DNA of 64,000 bases, taken from assembly GCF_000671395.1 (NCBI RefSeq), contig NZ_AQQY01000002.1:62001-126000 (forward strand). Reading direction: 5' to 3'. The notes below the pieces were generated by a model. That model had not been told where the DNA came from and made no database searches. It saw only the letters and a program-made list of their open reading frames with translations. Below, one piece after another: positions 32,968 through 42,251 of the stretch (position 1 is the stretch's first letter; every line of letters starts with the position of its first letter). The position numbers and the translations under genes are program-made. The DNA is from Actibacterium atlanticum. GTDB lineage: Bacteria > Pseudomonadota > Alphaproteobacteria > Rhodobacterales > Rhodobacteraceae.

Positions 32968-34569
32968 TTACTCCGCCGGTTGGGCCGCAGCCCCGTTGCG
33001 ATTGAGTTTCCGGTCACGGTTGGCGTTCCAGGCTTCAGTTTCTGCAACATCCTGGACCGGGCCTTTGCGGATGTATTTCAGCATCAGCCCCATTTCGATG
33101 ACGAAGAGCACACTGTAGAACACAACAAAGCCCGCCAGCGTGAAGAGCAGCTGCCCCACCGAAAGGTTCGAAACCGACATGGCCGTGGGCAGCACCCCGT
33201 CTACTGTCCAGGGTTGGCGGCCGAATTCAGCCACGAACCAGCCCAGTTCAGCAGCGATCCACGGCGTTGGGATAATCAGCACCGCGCCGCGCAGGGCCCA
33301 GCGAGGATAGCGCATGCCGTAAAACGATGTGCGCACGAAGAAATAGATCATCACCCCGATGAAGGTGAAACCAAGCGCCACCATCAGGCGGAACGACCAG
33401 AACAGCGGGAACACACCCGGAACCGTGTCATCCGCCGCCATTTTGATCTGTGCCTCGGTTGCGTCGCGTGGATCTTCGACATAGCGTTTCAACAGCATGG
33501 CAAAGCCCAGATCGGCCGAGTGTTCCTCGAATTTGGTGATCATGGCCGGGGTGGCTTCGGTCTTGGCCGCCCGGATATCCATCAGCGCGTCATAGGCCAG
33601 AATACCGTTGCGCACGCGGCCTTCGGCCTCTTCAACCAGTTCGGTGATTCCGGGCATTTCCTGGGTCAACGACCGCGTGCCGATAAGCCCCATCGCAAAT
33701 GGGATATGTACCGCATAGTGGGTTTCACGGGCCTCTTGATCGGGAAGTCCGACCAGCGTGAAGGCGGCAGGGGCCTCTTCGGTGTGCCACATGGCCTCAA
33801 TCGCGGCCAGTTTCATCTTCTGCGTGTGGGTCGCGGCATATCCGGATTCATCGCCCAGCAGCACGACGGAAAAAGCCGAAGCCAAGCCAAAGCTGGCGGC
33901 GACCGCAATCGAGCGTCGCGCCAGATCAAGGTGGCGGCCTTTCAACATGTACCAGCTGGACACACCGAGCACGAATATCGAGGCGGTGACATAGCCCGCC
34001 GAAACCGTATGCACGAATTTGGCCTGCGCAACTTCGTTGAACATCACGTCAAAGAAGCTGGTCATTTCCATCCGCATGGTGATCGGGTTGAACTCTGCGC
34101 CGACAGGGTTTTGCATCCAGCCATTGGCGATCAAAATCCACAGCGCCGAAAAGTTCGACCCGATGGCGACAAGCCATGTGACAATCGCGTGGCTGACTTT
34201 CGACATCTTGTCCCAGCCAAAGAACATCAGCCCGACAAATGTGGCTTCAAGAAAGAAGGCCATCAAACCTTCAATCGCCAAAGGCGCGCCGAAGACATCC
34301 CCCACATAGTGCGAGTAGTAAGACCAGTTCATGCCGAACTGAAATTCCATCGTGATGCCGGTGGCCACACCCAGCACGAAGTTAATACCAAACAGGGTGG
34401 CCCAGAATTTTGTCATCTGCCGCCAGATGGGGCGGTTCGTCATCACGTAAACGGTTTCCATGATGGCGACGATGATCGAAAGCCCCAAGGTAAGTGGGAC
34501 AAACAAGAAGTGGTACATGGCCGTCGTGGCGAATTGCAGCCGTGACAGCTCTACGATGCCGAGTTCCAT
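32968..34569 (-). CDS. cydA: Cytochrome bd ubiquinol oxidase subunit I
   Basis: A 533-aa catalytic subunit. Heme ligands are H20 (TAMYHFLFVPLTLG), the His of KFVHTVSAGY (near 189) and the Met of SFRLMVALGFTF (near 396). The Q-loop segment GDESGYAATHTQKMKLAAIEAMW carries the Lys and Glu that bind quinol. It reduces oxygen to water with high affinity and does not pump protons. The upstream gap holds an FNR-like box and an AT-rich inverted repeat, so it has its own promoter after cydC. Confidence 0.94.
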   Translation of the reverse strand: MELGIVELSRLQFATTAMYHFLFVPLTLGLSIIVAIMETVYVMTNRPIWRQMTKFWATLFGINFVLGVATGITMEFQFGMNWSYYSHYVGDVFGAPLAIEGLMAFFLEATFVGLMFFGWDKMSKVSHAIVTWLVAIGSNFSALWILIANGWMQNPVGAEFNPITMRMEMTSFFDVMFNEVAQAKFVHTVSAGYVTASIFVLGVSSWYMLKGRHLDLARRSIAVAASFGLASAFSVVLLGDESGYAATHTQKMKLAAIEAMWHTEEAPAAFTLVGLPDQEARETHYAVHIPFAMGLIGTRSLTQEMPGITELVEEAEGRVRNGILAYDALMDIRAAKTEATPAMITKFEEHSADLGFAMLLKRYVEDPRDATEAQIKMAADDTVPGVFPLFWSFRLMVALGFTFIGVMIYFFVRTSFYGMRYPRWALRGAVLIIPTPWIAAELGWFVAEFGRQPWTVDGVLPTAMSVSNLSVGQLLFTLAGFVVFYSVLFVIEMGLMLKYIRKGPVQDVAETEAWNANRDRKLNRNGAAAQPAE

Positions 34570-34593
34570 TGTGCGGATCTCCAGTTGCCGGAA

Positions 34594-34623
34594 TTAATAT
34601 TGCGCATCTTGAATGCATATTAA
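34594..34623. promoter_or_regulatory. AT-rich inverted repeat in the cydA promoter
   Basis: TTAATAT (34594-34600) and ATATTAA (34617-34623) are exact reverse complements, each flanked inward by GCAT/ATGC. It lies between the FNR-like box (34657-34670) and the cydA start (34569), where a repressor such as the nearby Rrf2/NsrR-like protein could block transcription. NsrR sites are AT-rich dyads of similar size, but a match is not proven. Confidence 0.45.
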
Positions 34624-34656
34624 TGCTGTCGGTAAAGAGAACGCGACAAATGCGCT

Positions 34657-34670
34657 TTGACTTCGATCAA
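34657..34670 (-). promoter_or_regulatory. FNR-like box upstream of cydA
   Basis: On the minus strand it reads TTGAT-CGAA-GTCAA, one change from TTGAT-N4-ATCAA, 88-101 bases before the cydA start and inside the cydC-cydA gap. Low-oxygen activation of cydABX by an FnrL-type protein is inferred. Confidence 0.7.
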
Positions 34671-34695
34671 ACAAATATGAATATGAAATGTTTCT

Positions 34696-36351
34696 TTAAG
34701 AAACAGGGGTTTCGTGGTCGGCCCATGATCGTTCGGCGTGACGATGCGACGCAGCAAGAATGCTGCTGTGCGGCAAGAACGCGCGAATTCCGGCCAAAAC
34801 CTCCCGCGCGGTGGTAGAATCAAGCCCCTCGGTCGGTTCGTCCAGCAGAAGCAGTTTTGGTTTGCGTAGAAGGGTGCGCGCTAGGGCAAGGCGCCGACGT
34901 TCGCCGCCTGAAAGCCCGGCACCGTTTTCCAGCAAAGGGGCGTGCAGACCGCCGCGTTCCGCGACTGTTTGCGTAAGGGATACCGCGGCTAAAACCTCCC
35001 ATGCGGTGTTTTCCGTCACGTCGGGGTCGGCAAGGGCGAGCGCCTCAAAGAACGATGCTCCAAGCAGCACGCTGCGCTGGGGCAAGAACGCGATGCTCTT
35101 GCGCAGCTCCGATTCAGACAACTTCGCGATGTCTTGACCAAACAGGGATATTTGCCCGGCGTTAGGGTTCTCTAGCCCGGCGGACAAAGACAGGATCGTG
35201 CTTTTACCGGACCCGCTGGGGCCGGTTAACGCGATGATCTGTCCGGCCTGCAAGGTCAGGTCAAACCCCTGTATGACGGCGCGTTGTGCGCCCGGATGGG
35301 TGTAGCTTACGTTGCTCAGGCGCAGGGCATCCGTGGTTCGCGTGCGGTCGGGCTGGGCGGCAGAGGGGATGGCCTGCGCCGGCGTAGACATCAAACGGGT
35401 CACATTACGCGCCGCATGCCGCATCCGCCCAAAATCGGCCAAGCCGCGTTGCAATGCGCCGGTGGTCTCGGCCAAGGCAAGCGCGGCAAAGAACCCAAGC
35501 GCCGCCTGAGCCGGGCTAACCAGATTTTGGTGCACCAACTTCGCCCCGATCCAAAGCGCACCGGCTGCAGCCAGCGTTGCGCACAAAGACAGGATGAACC
35601 CGGCGCGCCGTTCGATCCGGTCGGATTGTCTTAGTTGCGTGACCATGCGGGTTTCGGCGGCGTGAATGGCATCTTTCTGATCGCTGAAGCGGCCATAGAC
35701 CAGCAGGTCATCGCGGGCGCGCAACGTATCAATCAAGCGTATCCGAAACGCTTGTTGCGCCTTCTCTGCCAGACGTGATGGCCTGTCAGCGCGCTGCATC
35801 ACCCAGATATAGGCGCTGCCTGCGCCGACGGAAAAACTGCCTATGACCCAAGCTGCGACCGCCACGTCGACCAGTATCCACAAGGTGGTGAAGCCGACCG
35901 CCAACACCACGAACAGCGCGATGGCTGGGATGAATAGACGCAGCGCGATGCCGTCCAAGGCGTTGACGTCGGCAACCAGCCGGTTCAACGCTTCGGCGCC
36001 GCGCAGCCGCGCAAGACGCGGGTAGGGCAGACGCAGCAAAGCCCCCAGCAGGCGTACCCGCAGATGCGTCAGGCTTTTAAGCACCGCGTCATGGGTCCAA
36101 AGCCGTTCAGCATAACGGGCGCCCGTCCGGCCCAAGGCCAAAAGGCGCACCCCGGCGCTGGGCGCAAAGATATTGAACAAGATGCCCATTCCGGCCAGCC
36201 CTGCCGCGGCCGCCGCCGTAATGAACCATCCTGATAACCCCAACAAGGCGACGCCTGCCACCAGAACGATGACGGCCATCAGGCTGCCACGTGCCATCGA
36301 GGCCCGCTCGCTGCGCCAGATCAGCGCAAAAATCCGCAAGAGCGCGCTCAT
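34696..36351 (-). CDS. cydC: Cysteine/glutathione ABC exporter subunit CydC
   Basis: A 551-aa half-transporter needed for cytochrome bd assembly. Six membrane segments cover about residues 1-310; the ATPase domain has Walker A LTGPSGSGKSTILSL (near 378), signature LSGGERRRLALARTLL (near 475) and Walker B LLLLDEPTEGLD. Overlaps cydD by four bases. CydDC exports cysteine and glutathione to keep the periplasm reduced enough for heme insertion. Confidence 0.9.
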   Translation of the reverse strand: MSALLRIFALIWRSERASMARGSLMAVIVLVAGVALLGLSGWFITAAAAAGLAGMGILFNIFAPSAGVRLLALGRTGARYAERLWTHDAVLKSLTHLRVRLLGALLRLPYPRLARLRGAEALNRLVADVNALDGIALRLFIPAIALFVVLAVGFTTLWILVDVAVAAWVIGSFSVGAGSAYIWVMQRADRPSRLAEKAQQAFRIRLIDTLRARDDLLVYGRFSDQKDAIHAAETRMVTQLRQSDRIERRAGFILSLCATLAAAGALWIGAKLVHQNLVSPAQAALGFFAALALAETTGALQRGLADFGRMRHAARNVTRLMSTPAQAIPSAAQPDRTRTTDALRLSNVSYTHPGAQRAVIQGFDLTLQAGQIIALTGPSGSGKSTILSLSAGLENPNAGQISLFGQDIAKLSESELRKSIAFLPQRSVLLGASFFEALALADPDVTENTAWEVLAAVSLTQTVAERGGLHAPLLENGAGLSGGERRRLALARTLLRKPKLLLLDEPTEGLDSTTAREVLAGIRAFLPHSSILAASHRHAERSWADHETPVS

Positions 36352-38057
36352 GAGTGGCCTCCGGATGGGATCTGCACCACCTGATCGGCCCAGTCGATCA
36401 AAACGGGATCATGGGTTGCCATGATCAAGCCGCTGCCTGTTTGGCGCAGCTGCTCTAGGCCGCTGATCACGTGTTGAGCCGTCGCATCGTCCAGATCTGC
36501 GGTGGGCTCATCCGCCAGTACATAGGCGGGTTGCCCCAAGGCCGCGCGCGCCAACATGATGCGCCGGGCCTCGCCCCCCGACAGGCCGGCGCCGTTTTCC
36601 CCCAAGCGGGTTTGCAACCCCTTGGGCAGACGGCGCACCACCTGTGTTGCATGGGCCAACTGAAGCGCAGACTCAATCTGGGATTGGGAAGCCGGGTGCG
36701 ACAGTGTCAAATTGGCCCGCAGACTGCCCGACAGGAAATGCGGCGTCTGTGGCATCCAACCCAGAGACTTTCGCCAAGCGTCGGCGCTATCCTGTGTCAG
36801 GGGGTAGCCATCAATTCTGATCTCGCCGGTCCTTGGTGTGCTTAGCCCGGCCAGCAACCGCAACAGAGTGGTTTTTCCAGCGCCGCTTGGACCGGTGATC
36901 GCCAGTATCTGCCCCGGCGCGACCTTGAAGTCGGGGAAGACAATGCTGCGTGCGGAACTGATCTGGTGACTGAGCGTATGGGTGGACAACTGCCCTGATT
37001 GCAGAGCGGGCGCGGGCAATCCTGTGCCGATGAAATGCGTTTGTTCAGCTTCTTCAAGCTTGGCAAGTTCCTTCGCGACAGCCTCGGCATCGGCCTTGTC
37101 GTGCCATGCTGCCGCCAAATCACGCAGCGGCTGAAAATAGTCCGGCGCAAGTAGCAACAGGAACACGCCCTGAAACACGCTGAGCGGCGTTCCATAGCTG
37201 CCGAAACTGACCTCGCCCAACAGCGACAAGCCAACATACACCGCTACCATCGCGACGCCGATGGCGGCGAACAGTTCCAGGACCGTGGACGATAAAAAGG
37301 CGATCCGCAGAACTTCCATCGTGCGGCGGCGCAACGTTTCGGCCGACAGTTCAAACTGTGCGATTGTACGGTCCTGCGCGGCCAGCAAACGAATGTCGAC
37401 CAAGGCGCTTAGGCGTTCCAGAAGCAGCACGTTCATATCCGAAAGCTCAGCCATTTGGCGCTCACTTGCGGATTTGGCGGCGATGCCGATCAGCGCCATA
37501 AAAACCGGGATCAATGGACCGGCAATCAATAGAACCAAAGCCACGGCCCAGGACATGGACAGCGCGACAACAAGGATCACCAAAGGCACCACCATGACGC
37601 GCGCCCGCGCCGGGGCGTAGCGGGTTAAATAGGGCGTAAGATGGGCCAGTTTCTCGGCCGCTAAGGTGGCGATGGCCGCTGCAGGCTGGCGGGCGCTGTC
37701 TTCGGCGGTGCGGCCGCTTTCCCGGGCGATCAACCGTGTGCGTTCGGTGTGCAGACACGATTGAGCCCCGTCAAAGGCCAACTGGCCCGACCATGCGACG
37801 CCAAATGCGCGCGCACCGCCCAGCACGACAAACCCGATAACTGCAATCCAGATGGGAAGGGTCGCTGTTTCGGGCTGCACCAACCCGTTTATCGCCAACG
37901 CGACCAAAGCGGCTTGGGCCAACCACAGCAGGCTGCTGGTCGCTGCGATCCGGCCTGCCCAGCGTACCTGCTTCTGTCCGGGAGCAATCAGCCGGGTCAG
38001 TCGAGAGTCTTTTGCTGATTCAGCTGAAATGGACCTGATTCCCGCCAATTTGGACAA
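36348..38057 (-). CDS. cydD: Cysteine/glutathione ABC exporter subunit CydD
   Basis: A 569-aa half-transporter partner of CydC. Membrane domain to about residue 330, including LRIAFLSSTVLELFAAIGVAMVAVYVG, which is highly typical of CydD. Walker A is ITGPSGAGKTTLLRLL (near 385), signature LSGGEARRIMLARA (near 495) and Walker B YVLADEPTADLDD. The longest frame opens with TTG at 38057 without a clear Shine-Dalgarno, and no ATG lies near the expected N-terminus, so the exact start is uncertain. An FNR-like box lies 39-52 bp upstream. Confidence 0.88.
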   Translation of the reverse strand: MSKLAGIRSISAESAKDSRLTRLIAPGQKQVRWAGRIAATSSLLWLAQAALVALAINGLVQPETATLPIWIAVIGFVVLGGARAFGVAWSGQLAFDGAQSCLHTERTRLIARESGRTAEDSARQPAAAIATLAAEKLAHLTPYLTRYAPARARVMVVPLVILVVALSMSWAVALVLLIAGPLIPVFMALIGIAAKSASERQMAELSDMNVLLLERLSALVDIRLLAAQDRTIAQFELSAETLRRRTMEVLRIAFLSSTVLELFAAIGVAMVAVYVGLSLLGEVSFGSYGTPLSVFQGVFLLLLAPDYFQPLRDLAAAWHDKADAEAVAKELAKLEEAEQTHFIGTGLPAPALQSGQLSTHTLSHQISSARSIVFPDFKVAPGQILAITGPSGAGKTTLLRLLAGLSTPRTGEIRIDGYPLTQDSADAWRKSLGWMPQTPHFLSGSLRANLTLSHPASQSQIESALQLAHATQVVRRLPKGLQTRLGENGAGLSGGEARRIMLARAALGQPAYVLADEPTADLDDATAQHVISGLEQLRQTGSGLIMATHDPVLIDWADQVVQIPSGGHS

Positions 38058-38095
38058 AATAGGAGCCGCAAATACGACTTTCCCGCGCGCGGTGT

Positions 38096-38109
38096 ATGAT
38101 CTTGATCAA
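38096..38109. promoter_or_regulatory. FNR-like box between cydD and the Rrf2 regulator
   Basis: ATGAT-CTTG-ATCAA has one mismatch to TTGAT-N4-ATCAA. It lies in the 120-bp gap between divergent cydD (38057) and the NsrR-like gene (38178), 69 bp before the latter. It could serve either gene. Confidence 0.5.
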
Positions 38110-38177
38110 GTTCTGGCGCGGGTCAATGCTATATCAGGAATGAAACTTTAATCTGCCTGCGACGGAAAGTATCACCC

Positions 38178-38612
38178 ATGCGATTGACCACACGCACCAA
38201 TATTGCCATGCGCGCTTTGATGTATTGCGCCGTAAATGCGGGCCGTGTGGTTCGCAAGACCGACATCGCCGAGGCCTGCAACACCTCGGAAAACCATATG
38301 GCGCAGGTGATCAACGCGCTAAGCCATCATGGCTTGATGCGCACCACGCGTGGACGCAACGGCGGAGTCACCCTGGAACGTGAACCAGAAGACATTTCGG
38401 TGGGCACAGTGTTTCGGATCCTGGAATCCGGCGTGCCCTTTGCCGAATGCTTTGCCCGCGAAGAGAACACCTGCCCGATCGCGGACTGCTGCAAGTTGCG
38501 CGGTGCTTTGTCAGGTGCTCTGGCCGAGTTTTACAAGGCACTTGATAAGATCAACCTGAAAGATTTGGTGGCAGATAACCTTCCTTTGGAAGACGCGCTG
38601 CTTTTGCGTTGA
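38178..38612 (+). CDS. nsrR: Rrf2-family regulator, NsrR-like
   Basis: A 144-aa iron-sulfur regulator. The winged helix includes TSENHMAQVINALSHHGLMRTTRGRNGGVTL (about 37-66), very close to NsrR. Cluster cysteines are C91, C99 and C104/C105 (CFAREENTCPIADCC), giving the C-x7-C-x5-C spacing of alphaproteobacterial NsrR-type proteins. The C-terminal LKDLVADNLPLEDALLL matches the NsrR tail. Divergent from cydDC, it probably senses nitric oxide and derepresses the NO-tolerant cytochrome bd system (inference). Other Rrf2 members such as IscR or RsrR are less likely. Confidence 0.75.
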   Translation: MRLTTRTNIAMRALMYCAVNAGRVVRKTDIAEACNTSENHMAQVINALSHHGLMRTTRGRNGGVTLEREPEDISVGTVFRILESGVPFAECFAREENTCPIADCCKLRGALSGALAEFYKALDKINLKDLVADNLPLEDALLLR

Positions 38613-38665
38613 GCCTGCCGGAAACTCCGGGCTAAGCTTTACCAAACAGCTTTCCGGATTTTTCC

Positions 38666-39934
38666 ATGACACTTGATGCCCCTTCCGTATTCCTGCGCGG
38701 CCTATTTGACACTGCCGTGGACGTCGCGGACCCGATGAATTGTGTGCCAGACGCTTTGCCCGAACGTCCCGCGGGGCGTGTTGTGGTGATCGGTGCGGGG
38801 AAGGCCTCGGCCCGGATGGCCGAAGCGGTTGAGGCCGCTTGGGGGCCGCAAGACGGCTTCGTGATCACGCGATATGGTTACGCCCGTCCGACGCAGCAGA
38901 TCGAAATCGTCGAAGCCGCCCATCCCGTGCCCGATGCTGCGGGCGCCAAGGCCACAAAACACCTTTCGCGTTTGGTGTCCGAATTGGGCGAGGATGACTT
39001 TGTTCTGGCTCTGATTTCAGGCGGGGGATCAGCTTTGTTGGTGCAACCCGCAGCCGACATTACGCTGGACGAAAAGCAAGCGCTGACGCAGGACCTTTTG
39101 GCCTCGGGGGCGCCGATTGGTGACATCAACGGAATCCGCAAAGAACTGTCCGCCGTAAAGGGCGGGCGTCTGGCGGCGACGGCCTATCCGGCGCGCATGC
39201 TGACGCTGATGATTTCGGATGTGCCGGGCGATGATCCGTCAGACATTGCCAGCGGCCCAACGGTGGCCCATGCGGGCGATGCGCAGCGCGCGCTGGATTG
39301 CCTGAAGCATTGGAAAGTAACGCCTTCGGACCGTATTCGCGCCTATCTGGAGGCCGGCGGCGACCCTGTAGCGCCAGGGGATGTCAGGCTGAGCCGCGTC
39401 GAAAATGTGGTTGTCGCAGCCCCGTCCCAATCGCTGGCCGCTGCAAGAGATCAGGCCGAGGCCGCAGGGTGTAGCGTGCGTATTCTTGGCGATGCGTTAG
39501 AGGGCGAGGCCCGGGACGCCGCGGCAGAACAGGCGACTTTGGCGATGCAGGTCCGGGATGCCCTGAAACCGGGCGACCAGCCGGTTGTACTGTTGTCAGG
39601 AGGAGAGTTCACCGTGACCCGGAACGGGGATGGTGTGGGGGGGCCAAATGCCGAGTTCAGTCTGGCTTTAGCACTGGCCTTGAATGGGGCGGCGGGTATC
39701 CACGCGATTGCCTGCGACACGGATGGTGTGGATGGCGCGGCCGAGGTGGCCGGGGCGATCATCGGTCCTGATACTCTGGCGCGCGCCGCAGCCAAAGGGG
39801 TGGATGCCACGGACGCGCTTCGCCGCAATGACAGCCATACATTCTTTGCCAAGATGGGGGATCAGGTGGTGCCCGGCCCAACTTTGACCAATGTGAATGA
39901 TTTCCGGGCAATTCTGGTGCTGCCACCTGCATAA
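38666..39934 (+). CDS. Glycerate 2-kinase (MOFRL family)
   Basis: A 422-aa kinase that phosphorylates D-glycerate to 2-phosphoglycerate; often annotated TtuD or hydroxypyruvate reductase. The N-terminal GckA domain has VVVIGAGKASARMAEAVE (near 34), LVLALISGGGSALL-type motif (LALISGGGSALLVQP near 119) and the DINGIRKELSAVKGGRLA segment near 153. The C-terminal MOFRL domain carries VVLLSGGEFTV and GGPNAEFSLALAL. It lies 110 bp upstream of a GH13 phosphorylase on the same strand, so it could consume the glycerate released by that enzyme. Confidence 0.85.
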   Translation: MTLDAPSVFLRGLFDTAVDVADPMNCVPDALPERPAGRVVVIGAGKASARMAEAVEAAWGPQDGFVITRYGYARPTQQIEIVEAAHPVPDAAGAKATKHLSRLVSELGEDDFVLALISGGGSALLVQPAADITLDEKQALTQDLLASGAPIGDINGIRKELSAVKGGRLAATAYPARMLTLMISDVPGDDPSDIASGPTVAHAGDAQRALDCLKHWKVTPSDRIRAYLEAGGDPVAPGDVRLSRVENVVVAAPSQSLAAARDQAEAAGCSVRILGDALEGEARDAAAEQATLAMQVRDALKPGDQPVVLLSGGEFTVTRNGDGVGGPNAEFSLALALALNGAAGIHAIACDTDGVDGAAEVAGAIIGPDTLARAAAKGVDATDALRRNDSHTFFAKMGDQVVPGPTLTNVNDFRAILVLPPA

Positions 39935-40043
39935 GTTGCTTAAATCGCGGGCCAATGCCCGGCTTTCGGGCAAGTGCCGTTAATCACTTGTCTTCGCACC
40001 TGAAACAGTCCTATCTGATCGAAAGATCTCGAAGCCAGAGCCT

Positions 40044-41789
40044 ATGACCAGCACACCGCCGACCCTCTCCGTTCGGGTGGCCGACTTGATCGGCCGGATT
40101 TATCCCGATGTTGAACCCAACATTATGGCCTCAAAAGTGATCGAAGCCTTTTGGCCCGATGAGACGCCGCGCCGTAAACGCGCGCGCGCGCCGGGCAACA
40201 AGCTCTGGTCCTCGTCTGATGCGATGGTCATCACCTATGGCAACAGTTTCGTTGACGGTCAGCATAAGCCGCTGGATTTGTTGCATGACTTTTTGAACCG
40301 TTATTTGAAGGGTTCAATTGGCTCGGTTCACATCCTGCCGTTCTTCCCTTTCACTTCGGATGATGGTTTCGCGGTGACGGACTACCGCGCGGTGAACCGG
40401 CATCTGGGAGATTGGGCCGACATCCGGCGGATTTCGGATGATTTCAAGTTGATGTCTGATCTGGTGCTGAACCATGTTTCCAGTCAGGGCACGTGGTTCA
40501 ATGAATATCGTCAGGGCCACGAACCCTTTGACAAATTCTTCTTTGAAGCCTTGCCCGAGGATGACCTGAGCAAGGTCGTTCGTCCGCGCACCAATCCGCT
40601 GTTGCGCGAGGTAGCAACGGCGAATGGCGACAAGCATGTCTGGTGTACCTTCAGCCACGATCAGGTCGATGTAGATTTCCGCAACCCCGAGGTTCTGCTG
40701 GAATTCCTGCGGATCATGCGGCTGCATATCGACAATGGGGTTCAGATCATCCGTCTGGACGCTGTCGCCTTCATCTGGAAGGAAATCGGCACCAGCTGTA
40801 TTCACCTGCCGCAGACTCATGCCATCGTGCAACTGATGCGCACCTTGTGCGACTTCGCGATCGAACCTTTGGTTTTGCTGACCGAAACCAATGTGCCCAA
40901 TGTCGAAAACCTATCCTATTTCGGCAACCGCAACGAAGCCCATGCGATCTATAACTTCACCCTGCCGCCTTTGCTGCTGCATGCGTTGCTTAGCGGGACG
41001 GCGAAGCATTTGAAAGCGTGGCAGGTTTCCATGCCGCCGGCGCAGCTGGGTTGTGCATATCTGAATTTCACCGCGTCGCATGACGGGATCGGTATGCGCC
41101 CGTCCGAGGGCATTCTGCCCGAAGAAGAGCGCCAACAGATCATCCAAGCCGTCCGAGACTTCGGCGGGCGCGTATCAATGCGGGCGCTGCCGGATGGCGG
41201 CGAGGCCCCCTATGAGCTGAACATCACCTATTTCGACGCGCTCAAAGGCACGTTTGAGGGGGAGGACGAGTGGCAGGTGGACCGCTTCTTGTGCAGCCAG
41301 ACCATCGCCATGGCGCTGGAGGGTATCCCTGCGTTCTACATCCATTCGCTGCTGGCCACGCCGAACGATCAGGAAGGCGTTGAAAAGACCGGCGTCAACC
41401 GCGCGATCAACCGACACCGGTGGGATTACACGCAATTGCGTGAAAAATTGGATGATTTGAACACTGTTCACGCGCGGGTGCTGAACGGGTTGAAAGAACG
41501 CATCGACATCCGCTGCCAACAACCCGCCTTCCACCCGAACGCCACGCAGTTCACGCTGCATCTGGATGAACGTATCTTTGGCATCTGGCGCCAAAGCCTG
41601 GAGCGCGATCAATCGGTCTTTGCGCTGCATAACGTGTCAAAAGATACGCTGTCTGTTTCGCCTTTGTCGATCAACCTGATCAGTGGCGAGACTTGGATCG
41701 ACCTGCTGACCGGCGAGGAAATCGCCCACGGCGGCGAAGACATCGAACTGGCGCCGTATCAGTGCCGGTGGATTACGAACCGGGTTTGA
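40044..41789 (+). CDS. GH13 subfamily 18 sugar phosphorylase, probable glucosylglycerate phosphorylase
   Basis: A 581-aa alpha-amylase-fold enzyme of the sucrose phosphorylase type. Seen: HILPFFPFTSDDGFAV-like N-terminal signature, LVLNHVSSQG, nucleophile D239 in IRLDAVAFIWKEIGTSC, acid/base E281 in LTETNVPN and transition-state D347 in SHDGIG. GH13_18 phosphorylases split a glucoside with phosphate into glucose 1-phosphate and the aglycone; known substrates include sucrose, sucrose 6'-phosphate, glucosylglycerol and glucosylglycerate. Neighbouring glycerate kinase and GpgS favour glucosylglycerate. The acceptor-site residues cannot be judged by eye, so sucrose phosphorylase remains possible. 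Confidence 0.78.
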   Translation: MTSTPPTLSVRVADLIGRIYPDVEPNIMASKVIEAFWPDETPRRKRARAPGNKLWSSSDAMVITYGNSFVDGQHKPLDLLHDFLNRYLKGSIGSVHILPFFPFTSDDGFAVTDYRAVNRHLGDWADIRRISDDFKLMSDLVLNHVSSQGTWFNEYRQGHEPFDKFFFEALPEDDLSKVVRPRTNPLLREVATANGDKHVWCTFSHDQVDVDFRNPEVLLEFLRIMRLHIDNGVQIIRLDAVAFIWKEIGTSCIHLPQTHAIVQLMRTLCDFAIEPLVLLTETNVPNVENLSYFGNRNEAHAIYNFTLPPLLLHALLSGTAKHLKAWQVSMPPAQLGCAYLNFTASHDGIGMRPSEGILPEEERQQIIQAVRDFGGRVSMRALPDGGEAPYELNITYFDALKGTFEGEDEWQVDRFLCSQTIAMALEGIPAFYIHSLLATPNDQEGVEKTGVNRAINRHRWDYTQLREKLDDLNTVHARVLNGLKERIDIRCQQPAFHPNATQFTLHLDERIFGIWRQSLERDQSVFALHNVSKDTLSVSPLSINLISGETWIDLLTGEEIAHGGEDIELAPYQCRWITNRV

Positions 41790-41830
41790 TGGGTTGGCAG
41801 CTTTGAGGTCAAAGCGGTCAGGTTTAGATG

Positions 41831-42151
41831 TCAGGGATTAGGGATTACGCCACCCTTGTCGTTCTCCCATCTTCGAAAAAGCGCCGCGTCTAGATTGTCA
41901 AGTTTTCCTAAAGGCTCGGAGGTTTTCACAAACTCTATGTTCAGCTCTTCGATATTAAGAAGGCCTGCATCAAAGTTGACCGCAACGATTTCGGCCTGTT
42001 CCCTAACAAAATCAGTAGGTTCACGGTCTAGGTAATATCGAAACGTGTACTTTCGACCAACTGCGCGAAGCGCAACCAATCTCATCTCTCGTGTTATCTC
42101 ACCGTTGAGGCTCTTGACTGCCCAAACAAATAGGTCTGAATCTATTGTCAT
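41831..42151 (-). CDS. Orphan small protein, unknown
   Basis: A 106-aa soluble, acidic protein (FRYYLDREPTDFVREQAEIVAVNF in the centre). GAGGAGGAG lies upstream of the ATG at 42151, so translation is likely. Codon use and base composition around 41800-42250 look AT-richer than the neighbours. It interrupts the glucosylglycerate genes on the minus strand. Compact immunity-type proteins look similar, but no family is recognised and no toxin partner is visible. Confidence 0.6.
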   Translation of the reverse strand: MTIDSDLFVWAVKSLNGEITREMRLVALRAVGRKYTFRYYLDREPTDFVREQAEIVAVNFDAGLLNIEELNIEFVKTSEPLGKLDNLDAALFRRWENDKGGVIPNP

Positions 42152-42251
42152 CGCTCCTCCTCTGTGAGAATGCCGAGATGGAAGTAAACACCCTCACTTT
42201 CGCACAGCAATTAAACGGCAACTCTACCTAGATCGTTGCCAACCTTAGCTC

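Noticed and set aside
32962-34545. 527-aa frame opposite cydA
   Set aside because: Antisense shadow of a highly conserved gene in GC-rich DNA; His/Arg/Gln-rich with no motifs.
38618-38657. CCGGAAA/TTTCCGG with ATTTTT as a terminator after the Rrf2 gene
   Set aside because: The loop is 26 bases and the T-run touches the next start; the pairing is weak.
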